NCBI RefSeq assembly: GCF_001693515.2
Contig: NZ_CP042968.1
Location: 1,054,001-1,118,000 of the forward strand
Reading direction: 5' to 3'
DNA length: 64,000 nucleotides
DNA from: Bradyrhizobium paxllaeri
GTDB lineage: Bacteria; Pseudomonadota; Alphaproteobacteria; Rhizobiales; Xanthobacteraceae
Below, one piece after another: positions 7,372-16,622 of this stretch (within the stretch, counting starts at the first letter, position 1; every line of letters begins with the position of its first letter). The position numbers and the translations under genes were made by a program. The notes beneath the pieces were generated by a model that was given only the letters and a program-made list of their open reading frames with translations, did not search any database and was not told the origin of the DNA.

Positions 7372-8850
7372 CTACGCCGTGGCAGGGGGGCCGAACCAAT
7401 TGGTCAGCGCGGCAGCGAGTCCAAACCGGGCCTCGTCGCCAACCCAGGCCACATGTCCGTCAGGCCGGATCAGCACGGCGCTGGGAGCGGTGACTGCGCC
7501 AAGCACCGGAAGCTCCCACGCACCGGCATATTGGGCGTCGACCTGCCGTACCCGATCCGCCCACAGCGTGATGTCGAAGGCGCCGGGCTCACCGAGGTTG
7601 AGCAGCAGCGGCCGGGCATCATGCAGCAGGGCGAAGGTGCGCAGCGGACCGTCCGAGGTGATGAGGTCGAGGTCGGGCATGCGGCGGCCCAGCAGGGGGT
7701 GTCCCTCGCCGAGGTCGTAGTGGATGTCGAGGCCGGACATCATCGCCGCAATTCGTTTGCGCGGCTCGTCGATGCCGAGCAGTTCGGACATGGTTTCCTG
7801 CAGGGCCTTGACGCGGTCGTCGGGACGACGCATCAGCGCGACTTGCGCCATCGTATTGCACAGCACGCGCGCCGCGACCGGGTGGCGCTCGGCGTGATAG
7901 CTATCCAAGAGGCTTTCCGGCGACGTCTGCTTGACCACCTGGGCCAGCTTCCATCCGAGATTCACCGCATCCTGCACGCCGGTGTTGAGGCCTTGTCCTC
8001 CCGCGGGGTAATGCACATGCGCGGCGTCGCCGGCCAGCAGCACGCGCCCCTGGCGGTAGGACGCCGCCTGCCGTGTCATGTCGGTGAAGCGGGAGATCGA
8101 GGTCGGGCTGTGGATGCCATAGTCGGTCCCGTAGACCGCGATCAGCGCCTCGCTGAGATCGTTCAAGGTGGGCTCGCTGGTGCCACCAAGCTGCTGTTCG
8201 GTCACCATGACCCGGACCGGCCCGCCATCCTCCATCCGGCTCAGTCCATGGATGCCGCTGATGTCATGGCGCATGCCCCATTCCGGCTCCCGGGCGACCT
8301 CCACCTCGGCGATCAAATGGCTGGTGGTCGGATCCCAGCCGGGGAAATCGATGCCTGCTGATTTACGGATCAGGCTGCGGCCGCCGTCGCAGCCGACGAG
8401 ATATTTCGCCCGCAGCGATGCTCCGTCGGACAGCGCGACGTCGACGCCGCTGTCGTCCTGCGTAAAACCTGTCACCTCGCGCCCGCGATAGACCGGCACC
8501 GAAAGCTCCTCGACCCAGCCGGCGAGAATGCGCTCGATATGGTTCTGCCACAGCGCCAGCCCGTAATTGTGCCGGGTGGGAAAGTCGCTGATATCAAGCC
8601 GGATAAAGGCGAAGCCGGCGACCTGGGCCACCTGTCCCTGCGCGAGGAACCGATCGGCGATGCCGCGCTGATCGAGTACCTCGATGGTGCGGGCGTGCAG
8701 CCCGCCGGCACGCGAGCCGACGAGGTCCTGGCTGGTGCGCCGCTCGGCGATGGCAACATCGACGCCCGCGAGCGCCAACTCGCCGGCCAGCATCAGGCCG
8801 GTGGGGCCTCCACCGGCGATGATCACCGCATGATCGGTCAATGCACCCAT
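7372..8850 (-). CDS. FAD-dependent aromatic monooxygenase (PheA/TfdB type)
   Basis: The 492-residue product has the three flavin signatures of class A hydroxylases. The dinucleotide fold is near the start (IIAGGGPTGLMLAGELALAG), the DG motif is in VGCDGGRSLIRKSAGIDFPG, and the GD motif is in GRVLLAGDAAHVHYPAGGQG followed by LNTGVQDAVNLGWKLA. The last 110 residues form the thioredoxin-like tail found in phenol and polyketide hydroxylases. Such enzymes use NAD(P)H and O2 to hydroxylate an aromatic ring. Start set at ATG 8850, which immediately precedes the nucleotide-binding fold; a longer reading adds 27 unlikely residues. No ring-cleavage genes accompany it, so the substrate is open. Confidence 0.88.
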   Translation of the reverse strand: MGALTDHAVIIAGGGPTGLMLAGELALAGVDVAIAERRTSQDLVGSRAGGLHARTIEVLDQRGIADRFLAQGQVAQVAGFAFIRLDISDFPTRHNYGLALWQNHIERILAGWVEELSVPVYRGREVTGFTQDDSGVDVALSDGASLRAKYLVGCDGGRSLIRKSAGIDFPGWDPTTSHLIAEVEVAREPEWGMRHDISGIHGLSRMEDGGPVRVMVTEQQLGGTSEPTLNDLSEALIAVYGTDYGIHSPTSISRFTDMTRQAASYRQGRVLLAGDAAHVHYPAGGQGLNTGVQDAVNLGWKLAQVVKQTSPESLLDSYHAERHPVAARVLCNTMAQVALMRRPDDRVKALQETMSELLGIDEPRKRIAAMMSGLDIHYDLGEGHPLLGRRMPDLDLITSDGPLRTFALLHDARPLLLNLGEPGAFDITLWADRVRQVDAQYAGAWELPVLGAVTAPSAVLIRPDGHVAWVGDEARFGLAAALTNWFGPPATA

Positions 8851-8970
8851 TTCGTCACCCCGCAGGTTGTGGCTTCGGTCAGCGGTTGTACGGGATATCA
8901 GGGGTCTTGAAGCAAGCCCGTTGCGCCCCACATATTGAAGTGGGAGAGGGGCCGCTGTGTGCGGCCCTTT

Positions 8971-9062
8971 TCGTCATGGCCGGGCTTGTCCCGGCCATCT
9001 ATGTCTTTCTTGATTGATTGAAGCAAAGACGTGGATGCCCGGGACAAGCCCGGGCATGACGA
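8971..9062. repeat. Long imperfect palindromic intergenic repeat
   Basis: Two 38-base arms (8971-9008 and 9025-9062) are near-perfect reverse complements: each contains a core of the type CGGGCTTGTCCCGG, itself palindromic, followed by ATC and GTCTTT. This is the layout of dispersed palindromic repeats in bradyrhizobial genomes. It lies between the monooxygenase and the cyclase gene, both on the minus strand. A separate GC-rich hairpin followed by TTTT lies just before it (8949-8970). Confidence 0.7.
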
Positions 9063-9093
9063 GCCCGATAGAAACAGCCGGCCAGCTCGTCGT

Positions 9094-10293
9094 TCAGCCG
9101 TGATACGCAAACAGCTCGATCGGCTCGCTGAAGCCGCGCACGGGGTGTTCGCCAACGTGTTCGAGGTCGAAATCGCTCTGCACCAGCTCGGCGAACGCCT
9201 TCGACAGCAGCACCGTCCTGCCCAATTGCTTGGTGAGCGCCTCGAGCCGCGAAGCCATGTTGACCGCGGGACCGATGACCGTGAAATCGAGCCGGGTGCG
9301 CGAGCCGATATTGCCGTACATGACGTCACCGACGTGGATGCCGATGCCGTAGTTCAGCGGCGCACGGCCGGTCTTTCCATTCGCTTCGTTCAGGGCAATC
9401 ATGGCCTGACGAGCATCGGTCACGGCGCGCAGCAGATTGGCGCAGGCCGATGGCTGGCTGAGCGGAAAAATCGCGAGCAGGCCGTCGCCGATGAATTTCA
9501 ATATTTCTCCGCCATGCCGCACGATCGGCTCCGACATCGCGTCGAAATAGCCGTTGAGGAGATCGATGACGTCATCACGCGGCCAGTTGTCGGAGATCTT
9601 TGTGAACTCGCGCAGATCGCAGATCATGATGGCGGCGCGCACCGTCGTGCCGCTGCCGCGCCTTGTGGCGCCGGCCAGAATGAGTTCGCCGGCGTGCGAT
9701 CCGACATAGGTTTCGAGCAGCGTTCGCGCCAGCCGATTCTTCATGCGGATTTCGCTGACCAGCGCCAGAACCGGCAACAGCTTGCGCAGCTCGGCGATAT
9801 GCGCGTCGTCGAAACCGCCGGGCCGGTCGGTTGAGAAGGTCACGATGTGCCGCTTGCCGAGCGTATGGTACAGCGGCCAGGCCACATAGTCGGTCAGGCC
9901 TTTCGCGCGCATCTCGTCGTAAAGGGCGTGACTGCGGCCGAGCGGGGAATCGCGTTCGAGGTTCTCGCGCACCTCGGTGGCGCCATCAAGGATTTCGCTG
10001 GCGGGACTGCCGATATACTCGGATCGCTCCCTCACATCGTAGTCGACCCGTTCAATCTCCGCCTCGCGCATCCCGTCCGCCCATATGATCCGGGCACCAA
10101 GCCATTGCGGATGATAGATCAGGAGATGAAGCGTCGCCCGCTTGACCGGAATGCCGGCGTGCTGAAGCCGCATGCACAGCTCGGCGAAAATATTGTCGAT
10201 GAAGCGCTGATCGCGCGTCTCGTTCGTCAGCCAGTGTACGACGGCATTGTCGGAATCGGCGGGAACGGGATCGATGTTGCGGGGCGCGTCCAT
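9094..10293 (-). CDS. Class III adenylate/guanylate cyclase
   Basis: The 399-residue protein ends in a class III catalytic domain (about residues 210-390). The first metal-binding Asp lies in IMICDLREFTKISDNW, the second follows in GEILKFIGDGLLAIF, and NMASRLEALTK carries the transition-state Asn/Arg. The N-terminal half (HLLIYHPQWLGARIIWADG ... YVAWPLYHTLGKRHIVTFST) resembles the sensor part found in bradyrhizobial cyclases and may be GAF-like. It is soluble, with no signal or membrane segment. Start at ATG 10293 follows GAGG; an upstream extension is Pro- and Arg-rich and unlikely. It makes cAMP or cGMP in response to an unknown signal. Confidence 0.88.
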   Translation of the reverse strand: MDAPRNIDPVPADSDNAVVHWLTNETRDQRFIDNIFAELCMRLQHAGIPVKRATLHLLIYHPQWLGARIIWADGMREAEIERVDYDVRERSEYIGSPASEILDGATEVRENLERDSPLGRSHALYDEMRAKGLTDYVAWPLYHTLGKRHIVTFSTDRPGGFDDAHIAELRKLLPVLALVSEIRMKNRLARTLLETYVGSHAGELILAGATRRGSGTTVRAAIMICDLREFTKISDNWPRDDVIDLLNGYFDAMSEPIVRHGGEILKFIGDGLLAIFPLSQPSACANLLRAVTDARQAMIALNEANGKTGRAPLNYGIGIHVGDVMYGNIGSRTRLDFTVIGPAVNMASRLEALTKQLGRTVLLSKAFAELVQSDFDLEHVGEHPVRGFSEPIELFAYHG

Positions 10294-10608
10294 ATCTTCG
10301 TCCTCGGCGGTGAGCTCGGTCGGCGGTACGGGATATGTCGTGTCCCGGCTCGACGGTGTCAACGGAGGCCGCTTCAATCTGGTGAGCTTTGGGCTGTGCG
10401 TTGAGGGACGCCACGCAGACTGACAGCGCTGCAAGGGAACGTCGACCGCAGGCATAGCAGCCGCCGGGAGTGGGCTTGCAGGAAGAGTGATGCACCGCCG
10501 ATATTGCGACAAGCGGAAATGAGCGGAATGATGATTCCGCTCACAAAGTGGTTCAACTAAAGATTTTAGTTGGGAGCTTTACCAACCAAAAGGGAGGCGC
10601 TATAGACG
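10294..10608. promoter_or_regulatory. Divergent promoter region with two perfect palindromes
   Basis: No gene is seen here. Two perfect dyads lie side by side: GAGCGGAAT-gatg-ATTCCGCTC at 10521-10542 and CAACTAAA-gat-TTTAGTTG at 10554-10572. They sit between the cyclase gene (minus) and the small membrane protein gene (plus), about 40-90 bases before the latter's start. They could be operators or mRNA hairpins; the regulators are unknown. Confidence 0.5.
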
Positions 10609-10818
10609 GTGCCTGAAGTGCAATCAAAGGTGGCTCGAGCGTTCATGCCAACTCATCTCGGATCCATCGTGCCGGCTATCGGCGCAATGTGGTTTATGTG
10701 CTTTCTGCTCGCCTATACGCTCACCGGCAGACAAGCCTCACTTTGGCTCGTAATCGGCACTGGTGTACTGGCTATTGCCCTGGTCTGGCTTGTGAAGTCG
10801 CGCGGCTCCAACACCTAG
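10609..10818 (+). CDS. Small two-pass membrane protein
   Basis: The 69-residue product (GTG start after GGGAGGC) has two hydrophobic helices: IVPAIGAMWFMCFLLAYTL and LWLVIGTGVLAIALVWLV, joined by a short polar turn (TGRQAS) and ending in a basic tail. No family is recognised. Its TAG stop lies at the edge of a fragment matching the 3' end of the thioesterase gene at 16179, so the present C-terminus may have been created when that fragment arrived. It is monocistronic as far as can be seen. Confidence 0.55.
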   Translation: MPEVQSKVARAFMPTHLGSIVPAIGAMWFMCFLLAYTLTGRQASLWLVIGTGVLAIALVWLVKSRGSNT

Positions 10819-10855
10819 CGCGGCCGCAACTCGGCCGGCAGATCCATAGCGCGCA
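10815..10855 (-). pseudogene. Remnant of a thioesterase gene (last codons only)
   Basis: Read on the minus strand, this stretch encodes RAMDLPAELRPR followed by TAG, the exact C-terminus of the thioesterase gene at 16179-16622. The DNA match (10815-10855 against 16179-16219) has two mismatches in 41 bases and ends abruptly at about codon 13 from the stop. It is therefore the tail of a lost or deleted homologous copy, not an independent gene. Confidence 0.75.
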
Positions 10856-10959
10856 CAGTCACTATGCAATGACGTTCCGAGGATGAAGTATGCCGCGGCG
10901 GCGATACCATCTCGCTTGCAGTATCTGGTAAGCGTGGCGGTGGTCGTTCTTCCGCAGAC

Positions 10960-11130
10960 GGGAGCACCTCTGACTGATCGGAGTTCACCGCGCGGTACCC
11001 GTTGAGGGTTTTGCCCTGCATCTCGCGCTCGAAAATTTCCTCGGGTATCGCCGCGAGTTTCTACCAGCGCGAGGATTGATTGTAAGAAATGTCCACATCG
11101 GAAAGCCTCGTGTCCGTCCAGGCGTTTGGC
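10960..11130 (-). pseudogene. Fragment of a phage/plasmid-type helix-turn-helix protein with an internal stop
   Basis: In one minus-strand frame the sequence reads DVDISYNQSSRW, then a TAG at 11061-11063, then KLAAIPEEIFEREMQGKTL. Proteins of phage and plasmid origin carry a similar segment, SSRWQ-K-LAxIPExxFE, with Gln where the stop lies; CAG to TAG is a single change. No convincing start, or continuation beyond about 170 bases, is visible. I treat it as a decayed fragment, at modest confidence because the family is recalled from memory. Confidence 0.45.
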
Positions 11131-11682
11131 CGGCCGTGGCGTTCGTCAACGGACTGTTCGCAGCCGATGCAACCCGGCCAGCGGCGTTTGGTGCTCGACA
11201 CATCAAACACTCGACTAATTCGTGAAAACGACCACGCATGCTCATCGCCGTTCCGCTTCGAGGTCAAATATCAGCGCGTCCCAAGGAGCGTTGCGCCAGG
11301 CAATTCTTGCTTGCGCGCCCCGACGAGATACATGCCCTTGGCTGCGGTACAGGGGGCTGGATTGAGCCAACGCGGTTTTCTCGCCGGAGCGCGCGCACAA
11401 GAGAGCTCCTGTGGTTGCGATGTTACGAAAACTGAAACGTTCGGAAAGCCGGCAATCTGGATGTACCAATTTTGATGGTACCGGGTAACTGTCAGCAAGC
11501 GTAGCCCGAATGAGCCGACGGGTCGCGCGAGTGCGCGCCCGATGTCAGGCTCCGCGACATCCGGGTTTGGTGATGCCTGGTCCGGCACATCGCTTTGTTC
11601 ATGCGAGCCCCTGCTGCGTTATCGGTACAACCGCGCTACAGTGCGAGAGCTGGCCTGATCGTCATTCACCTCAGGAGCCCGC
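11131..11682. other. Non-coding stretch, probably decayed sequence
   Basis: About 550 bases with no supportable gene. Open frames on both strands are short, lack ribosome sites and have no recognisable domains. Around 11500-11575 a segment beginning CGTAGCCCGAATGAGC and ending ATCCGGG resembles a degenerate palindromic repeat. The last 60 bases must hold the promoter of the phosphate symporter gene. Confidence 0.5.
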
Positions 11683-13371
11683 ATGTCCACGGCAATCTCG
11701 GTACTCGGCGGCGTAGGTCTGTTCTTGCTTGGGATGACCGTGATGACCGAGGGCCTGAAGACGCTGGCCGGCTCCGCTCTGCGCGCGATGCTCAGCAAGG
11801 CGGCGGCGACGCCGCTGCATGGCTCCTTTTGGGGTGCTATCGTCACGCTCCTGACGCAGTCCTCCAGTGCAACGACCATGACGACGATCGGTCTCGTCAG
11901 CGCGGGCTTGTTGACGTTCCAGCAAGGGTTGGGCCTTGTCTTCGGCGCGAATGTCGGCACCACGGGGACCGGCTGGCTGGTCGCGCTCATCGGCGTCCGT
12001 GTCTCGCTCACGGCCGCGGCGCTGCCGATGATCTTCGTCGGTGCGTTGACCAAGCTTCTGACGCGCGGCCGACTATCCGGGGCGGGCGCCGCTCTCGCCG
12101 GGTTCGGGCTTGTGCTGTTCGGGCTGACGACCCTGCAGCAGGGCATGGGTGGGCTGGCCGAACGGTTGCACCCGGCGGACCTGCCTGCGGTTCTCGGAGG
12201 TCCGGAAGGCCGGTGGTGGTCGGGCCTGCTCGGCGTGCTGGTGCTGGTCGTGATCGGACTGGTGATGACCGCGCTGATGCAGTCGTCGACGGCCGCGGTC
12301 GCCGTCACGTTGTCCGGCTACTACGCCGGTGCGGTCGGGCTGGACCAAGGCTGCGCGCTGATTATCGGCCAGAACATCGGAACAGCAACGAGTTCGGCCC
12401 TGGCAGCGATCGGCGCGAGCACCACCGCCAAGCGGCTGGCCATCGCTTATATCCTTTTCAAGCTGATCGCCGCCCTGATCGCGCTGATGCTTTTTCCCGT
12501 CGTCATCCCTCTGCTTGAGCGTGCCTCGAGCACCGTCGATGGCGTCACGTTGCTGGCCGCGTATCACACGGCGTACAATGTTGTCGGCGTAGTGGTCCTG
12601 CTGCCCCTGATCGACTGGTTCACGCGCCTGGTCGAGCGTATCCTGCCCGAGCGTAGCTCACCGCTTACGCGGTGCCTCGAACCCTTGGCGCTCGCCAATC
12701 CGATCGTGGCGGTGGAAGCGGTGCGGCGAACGATCGCGCGGGTGCTCGTAACCGTGTGTGGTTCGGTCGAGGCGGCACTGGCCGGCAGCGCCAAACCAAT
12801 CCGTCTTGGCAAGGACACCGTATCGGTGCAGGAAGCGGCCGACGCCTTGCGCCAGGCACAAATATTCCTGTCTGATGTGACCGGACCGCCTGATACCGAC
12901 GACGAGCAACGGCGTCTCACGAGCACACTGCACGCACTCGACCGCGCGTCTCGACTGACGGAAGTGGCGAACGGAGGGATCAATTTCGGTTCGGTGCGGG
13001 ATGGGCCGGAGGACAGTCGCGCGGGAGAACTATGCGCAGAAGCGATGCGGAGCGCAGCCGCGATTGCGCGCGGCGTGGCGGTGCCGCCCCGCGTTGCTGG
13101 ATCGCCACAGGTCGCGCCGGCCTCACGTGGCGCCGACGCCATGGCCGGTCCGCGCGCGATTCCGCCTGACGAGGCGATTGCCGAGCTCGAGCGTTGTACG
13201 ACGCAACTTGGCGAAGCGCTGCGTATCCATCGCAGCGCGACGCTCGGCGCGGTCGCCAATGGAACGCTCACCGCCGACGCCGCACTGCTTCGCGTCGACA
13301 CGGTACGAAGCCTCGAAGCGATGTCGCTTCATGCTTGGCGCTCCGCGGCTCATCTTGTCGGTCGCGGCTAG
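11683..13371 (+). CDS. Na+/phosphate symporter (NptA/PNaS family) with PhoU-like tail
   Basis: The 562-residue protein has eight or nine membrane helices in its first 330 residues and the two diagnostic inverted-repeat motifs: QSSSATT at 59-65 and QSSTAAV near residue 205. Conserved GANVGTT and GQNIGTA loops follow each. The C-terminal 200 residues are soluble and helical with ALDRASRLTEVANG, as in PhoU-like domains fused to this family. It takes up inorganic phosphate with Na+ or acts in phosphate efflux/homeostasis. Start ATG 11683 follows CAGGAG. It stands upstream of phosphoketolase, an enzyme that consumes Pi and yields acetyl phosphate, on the same strand but about 270 bases apart. Confidence 0.9.
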   Translation: MSTAISVLGGVGLFLLGMTVMTEGLKTLAGSALRAMLSKAAATPLHGSFWGAIVTLLTQSSSATTMTTIGLVSAGLLTFQQGLGLVFGANVGTTGTGWLVALIGVRVSLTAAALPMIFVGALTKLLTRGRLSGAGAALAGFGLVLFGLTTLQQGMGGLAERLHPADLPAVLGGPEGRWWSGLLGVLVLVVIGLVMTALMQSSTAAVAVTLSGYYAGAVGLDQGCALIIGQNIGTATSSALAAIGASTTAKRLAIAYILFKLIAALIALMLFPVVIPLLERASSTVDGVTLLAAYHTAYNVVGVVVLLPLIDWFTRLVERILPERSSPLTRCLEPLALANPIVAVEAVRRTIARVLVTVCGSVEAALAGSAKPIRLGKDTVSVQEAADALRQAQIFLSDVTGPPDTDDEQRRLTSTLHALDRASRLTEVANGGINFGSVRDGPEDSRAGELCAEAMRSAAAIARGVAVPPRVAGSPQVAPASRGADAMAGPRAIPPDEAIAELERCTTQLGEALRIHRSATLGAVANGTLTADAALLRVDTVRSLEAMSLHAWRSAAHLVGRG

Positions 13372-13535
13372 CCAAGGAAACAAGACTGCGGCGGGCTCTA
13401 CCGGAACCAGGCGGATCGCGCTTGAGACGGACCGCACGGCTGCGGTTGTGGCGAAGAGTACCATGCCGGCGAGAAGGCGCCGAGGGACGATGCCCTGGAC
13501 GGGATCATCCCATGCCTCCTCATCGGGCACGCGTT

Positions 13536-13549
13536 TTGACCTGGCTCAA
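13536..13549 (+). promoter_or_regulatory. FixK2/FNR-type box upstream of phosphoketolase
   Basis: TTGACCTGGCTCAA matches the Bradyrhizobium FixK2 box (TTGA/C-N6-T/GCAA) at every defined position. Its centre is about 100 bases before the phosphoketolase start codon, compatible with an activator at about -40 and a leader of 60 bases. Known FixK2 targets are induced under low oxygen. The match is by eye only. Confidence 0.5.
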
Positions 13550-13642
13550 GCACCTGTCGTCAAATTCGCATTTTAACCTGACGCTATGGAACGGATCGGC
13601 GGTTTGGGGGTCGGTTGTTCGCATGTTTCCCAGGAGGTCAGC

Positions 13643-16063
13643 ATGCAATTGATGACAAATCCTAACGAACGAGCATCCGCCGAAGACCTGGAACTGCTCG
13701 ACCGCTACTGGCGCGCCGCCAATTATCTCTCCGTTGGCCAGATCTATCTGCTCGACAATCCGCTGCTCAAGGAGCCGCTCAAGCCGGAACACATCAAGCC
13801 GCGGCTGCTCGGGCATTGGGGAACCACGCCGGGCCTCAACTTTATTTATGCCCACCTCAATCGCGCGATCCGCATTTATGATCTCAACGTCCTCTATGTC
13901 TGCGGCCCTGGCCATGGCGGCCCCGGCATGGTCGCCAACACCTATCTCGAAGGCACCTACACGGAAGTCTACCCGGACATCACGCGTGATGCGGATGGCT
14001 TGCGAAAGCTGTTTCGCCAATTCTCTTTCCCTGGCGGCATTCCGAGCCATGCGGCGCCCGAAACGCCGGGCTCTATCCACGAAGGCGGCGAGCTCGGCTA
14101 TGCGTTGGTGCATGCCTACGGCGCCGCGTTCGACAATCCCGATTTGATCGTGGCTTGCGTGATCGGCGACGGCGAGGCCGAGACAGGCCCGCTCGCCGCA
14201 TCATGGCATTCCAACAAGTTCCTTAGTCCCGTGCATGACGGCGCGGTGCTGCCGATCTTGCACCTCAACGGCTACAAGATCGCCAATCCCACCGTGCTGG
14301 GGCGAATGAGCGACGAGGAGATTCGCGGTCTCTTCAGAGGCTACGGTCACGAGCCGCTGTTCGTCGAAGGCGACGATCCGCATGCGATGCATCGGCTCAT
14401 GGCCGATGCGCTCGACGTCGCGCTCACCAGCATCCGCTCGATCCAGCAAGGCGCGCGTAACCACACGAGCAGCTTCCACCGGCCGCAATGGCCGGTGATC
14501 GTGTTGCGGAGCCCGAAGGGCTGGACGGGACCGAAAGAGATAGATGGACTAAAGGTCGAAGGATTCTGGCGCGCGCATCAGGTGCCGATCACCAATCCAC
14601 GCGGCAATCCCGATCACTTGAAACTGCTTGTACAGTGGATGAGCAGCTATGAGCCCGAGAAGCTGTTCGACGCGAACGGCGGGCTTATGCCCGAACTGCA
14701 GCGGCTCGCGCCAACAGGCAACCACCGGATGGGGGCGAATCCGCACGCCAATGGCGGCCTGCTCAAGCGCGAGCTCAAGCTGCCGGATTTTCGCTCCTAT
14801 GCCGTCGACTTCCCCAGCCCAGGTGGCACGGTCGCCGAAGCCACGCGCGAGCTCGGCAGGTTTCTGCGCGATGTCGTGAAGCTCAATGCGGACGCACGCA
14901 ATTTCCGCATCATGGGTCCGGACGAAACTTCATCCAACCGGCTGGACGCGGTGTTCGAGGCAACCGATCGCATCTGGATGGAGGGGATCGAACCCTACGA
15001 CGTCCACCTTGCCCATGACGGGCGGGTGATGGAGGTGCTGAGCGAGCATCTTTGCCAAGGCTGGCTCGAAGGTTATTTGCTTACTGGCCGACACGGCTTG
15101 TTCTCCTGCTACGAGGCCTTCATCCACATCGTGGATTCGATGTTCAACCAGCATGCCAAGTGGTTGAAGGTCTCGCGCGCGCTGCCTTGGCGGCGCCCGA
15201 TCGCCTCGCTCAATTATCTCCTCACTTCGCATGTCTGGCGTCAGGATCACAACGGCTTCAGCCACCAGGATCCCGGCTTCATCGATCTCGTCACCAACAA
15301 GAAAGCCGATATCGTCCGCGTCTACCTGCCACCGGACGCCAACACGTTGCTCTGGGTCGCCGATCATTGCCTGCGCACTTATGACCGCATCAATGTGATC
15401 GTCGCGGGCAAGCAGCCTTCCCCGCAATGGCTGTCGATGCGCGAGGCGATCACGCATTGCGAGGCGGGCATCGGCATCTGGCAGTGGGCCGGCACGGAAG
15501 CGCCCAATGCTGAGCCCGACGTGGTCATGGCCTGCGCCGGCGATGTTCCGACGCTGGAGACGCTCGCCGCGGTCGACCTGCTGCGCAAGGCGCTGCCGGA
15601 CTTGAAGATCCGCGTGGTCAATGTGGTCGACCTGATGACGCTGCAGCCGAAGGAGCAGCATCCGCACGGCCTGTCCAACCGGGATTTTGACAGCCTTTTC
15701 ACCCGCGACAAACCGGTGATCTTCGCCTATCACGGCTATCCCTATTTGATCCACCGCCTGACCTATAACCGTACCAACCACGGCGGCATGCATGTGCGCG
15801 GCTACGCCGAAGAAGGCACCACCACGACGCCGTTTGACATGGTGGTATTGAACCAGCTCGACCGTTTCCATCTCGCCATCGAAGCGATCGAGCGCGTGCC
15901 AGGGCTCGGCATCGCGGCCGCCCACATCAAGCAGGAATTCCGCGATGCGCTGATCGAGCATTCGCGCTACGTGCGCGAGCATGGGGAGGACATGCCGCAA
16001 ATCCGCGACTGGATCTGGCCAAGCAGCGCAGGCGGCACGACGGCGCGCCAGGCCGGGGACTGA
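13643..16063 (+). CDS. xfp: Xylulose-5-phosphate/fructose-6-phosphate phosphoketolase
   Basis: The 806-residue product has the length and full motif set of ThDP-dependent phosphoketolases: [18 protein letters not shown] near the start, [39 protein letters not shown], and [15 protein letters not shown] (the ThDP-Mg site). It splits xylulose-5-P or fructose-6-P with inorganic phosphate into acetyl phosphate and glyceraldehyde-3-P or erythrose-4-P. The start at 13643 follows AGGAGG and is preferred over an upstream in-frame ATG. No phosphotransacetylase or acetate kinase follows directly. A FixK2-like box upstream suggests induction under low oxygen, when acetyl phosphate could yield ATP without respiration. 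Confidence 0.95.
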   Translation: MQLMTNPNERASAEDLELLDRYWRAANYLSVGQIYLLDNPLLKEPLKPEHIKPRLLGHWGTTPGLNFIYAHLNRAIRIYDLNVLYVCGPGHGGPGMVANTYLEGTYTEVYPDITRDADGLRKLFRQFSFPGGIPSHAAPETPGSIHEGGELGYALVHAYGAAFDNPDLIVACVIGDGEAETGPLAASWHSNKFLSPVHDGAVLPILHLNGYKIANPTVLGRMSDEEIRGLFRGYGHEPLFVEGDDPHAMHRLMADALDVALTSIRSIQQGARNHTSSFHRPQWPVIVLRSPKGWTGPKEIDGLKVEGFWRAHQVPITNPRGNPDHLKLLVQWMSSYEPEKLFDANGGLMPELQRLAPTGNHRMGANPHANGGLLKRELKLPDFRSYAVDFPSPGGTVAEATRELGRFLRDVVKLNADARNFRIMGPDETSSNRLDAVFEATDRIWMEGIEPYDVHLAHDGRVMEVLSEHLCQGWLEGYLLTGRHGLFSCYEAFIHIVDSMFNQHAKWLKVSRALPWRRPIASLNYLLTSHVWRQDHNGFSHQDPGFIDLVTNKKADIVRVYLPPDANTLLWVADHCLRTYDRINVIVAGKQPSPQWLSMREAITHCEAGIGIWQWAGTEAPNAEPDVVMACAGDVPTLETLAAVDLLRKALPDLKIRVVNVVDLMTLQPKEQHPHGLSNRDFDSLFTRDKPVIFAYHGYPYLIHRLTYNRTNHGGMHVRGYAEEGTTTTPFDMVVLNQLDRFHLAIEAIERVPGLGIAAAHIKQEFRDALIEHSRYVREHGEDMPQIRDWIWPSSAGGTTARQAGD

Positions 16064-16178
16064 AGCACTACGTCCGCATAGGTTGGTACTTTCCGGACCT
16101 CACGCTCCGTCCGATGTGAGCCGGAAATGCGCACTAAAGTGGACGTCCGCCGACCATTCTGGATTTATGGGTTCGCGT

Positions 16179-16622
16179 CTAGCGCGGCCGCAACTCGGCC
16201 GGCAGGTCCATCGCGCGCATGGTGGCGGTGCCGAAGGCGCAGAGCGTCTCGGCTTCTTCTTTCTTCGAAAACAGCTCGATGGTGGCGACGCCGATCGAGC
16301 CCGACATCTTCAGCGTCTTGGCGCGGGCGATCAGCTCCGTGCCGTCGGCGGGACTGAGGAAGTTGACCTTGAGCTCGACGGTGACGCCGATCTTGCCCTT
16401 GGGGAGAGCGGACGTGATGGCGATTCCGGCGGCATGATCGGCGAGCGAGGTGATGACGCCGCCGAAAAAATGCCCGAAGAACTGCAGCAGGTCCTCGCGG
16501 CGCGCCAGCGCGATTTCGGCATACCCCGGCTTGATGGCAACGATACGGACACCGGCCGCGCCGGGAAAACCCTTGGCGTTGATCGCTTCCGCCAGTTCGG
16601 GCGGATTGAGCTCGGCGCTCAT
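16179..16622 (-). CDS. PaaI-like hotdog-fold thioesterase
   Basis: The 147-residue protein shows the hotdog-fold PaaI pattern: LQFFGHFFGGVITSLADHAAGIAITSAL (central helix with the active-site region) and GVTVELKVNFLSPADG, a strand typical of the family. Such enzymes hydrolyse acyl-CoA or aryl-CoA thioesters. Its ATG overlaps the stop of the upstream P450 gene (ATGA, 16619-16622), so translation is coupled, and the operon order is P450, P450, thioesterase. A role in releasing or recycling acyl-CoA during fatty-acid or alkane oxidation is a reasonable inference. A 41-bp copy of its 3' end lies at 10815-10855. Confidence 0.88.
   Translation of the reverse strand: MSAELNPPELAEAINAKGFPGAAGVRIVAIKPGYAEIALARREDLLQFFGHFFGGVITSLADHAAGIAITSALPKGKIGVTVELKVNFLSPADGTELIARAKTLKMSGSIGVATIELFSKKEEAETLCAFGTATMRAMDLPAELRPR

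Noticed and set aside
8948..8971. GC-rich hairpin followed by TTTT, looks like a plus-strand terminator
   Set aside because: Both neighbouring genes are on the minus strand, where it has no U-run. No plus-strand gene precedes it, so it was not called a terminator.
11089..11475. Open frames on both strands between 11061 and 11588
   Set aside because: No ribosome sites, no recognisable domains and low-quality composition; better explained as decayed sequence.
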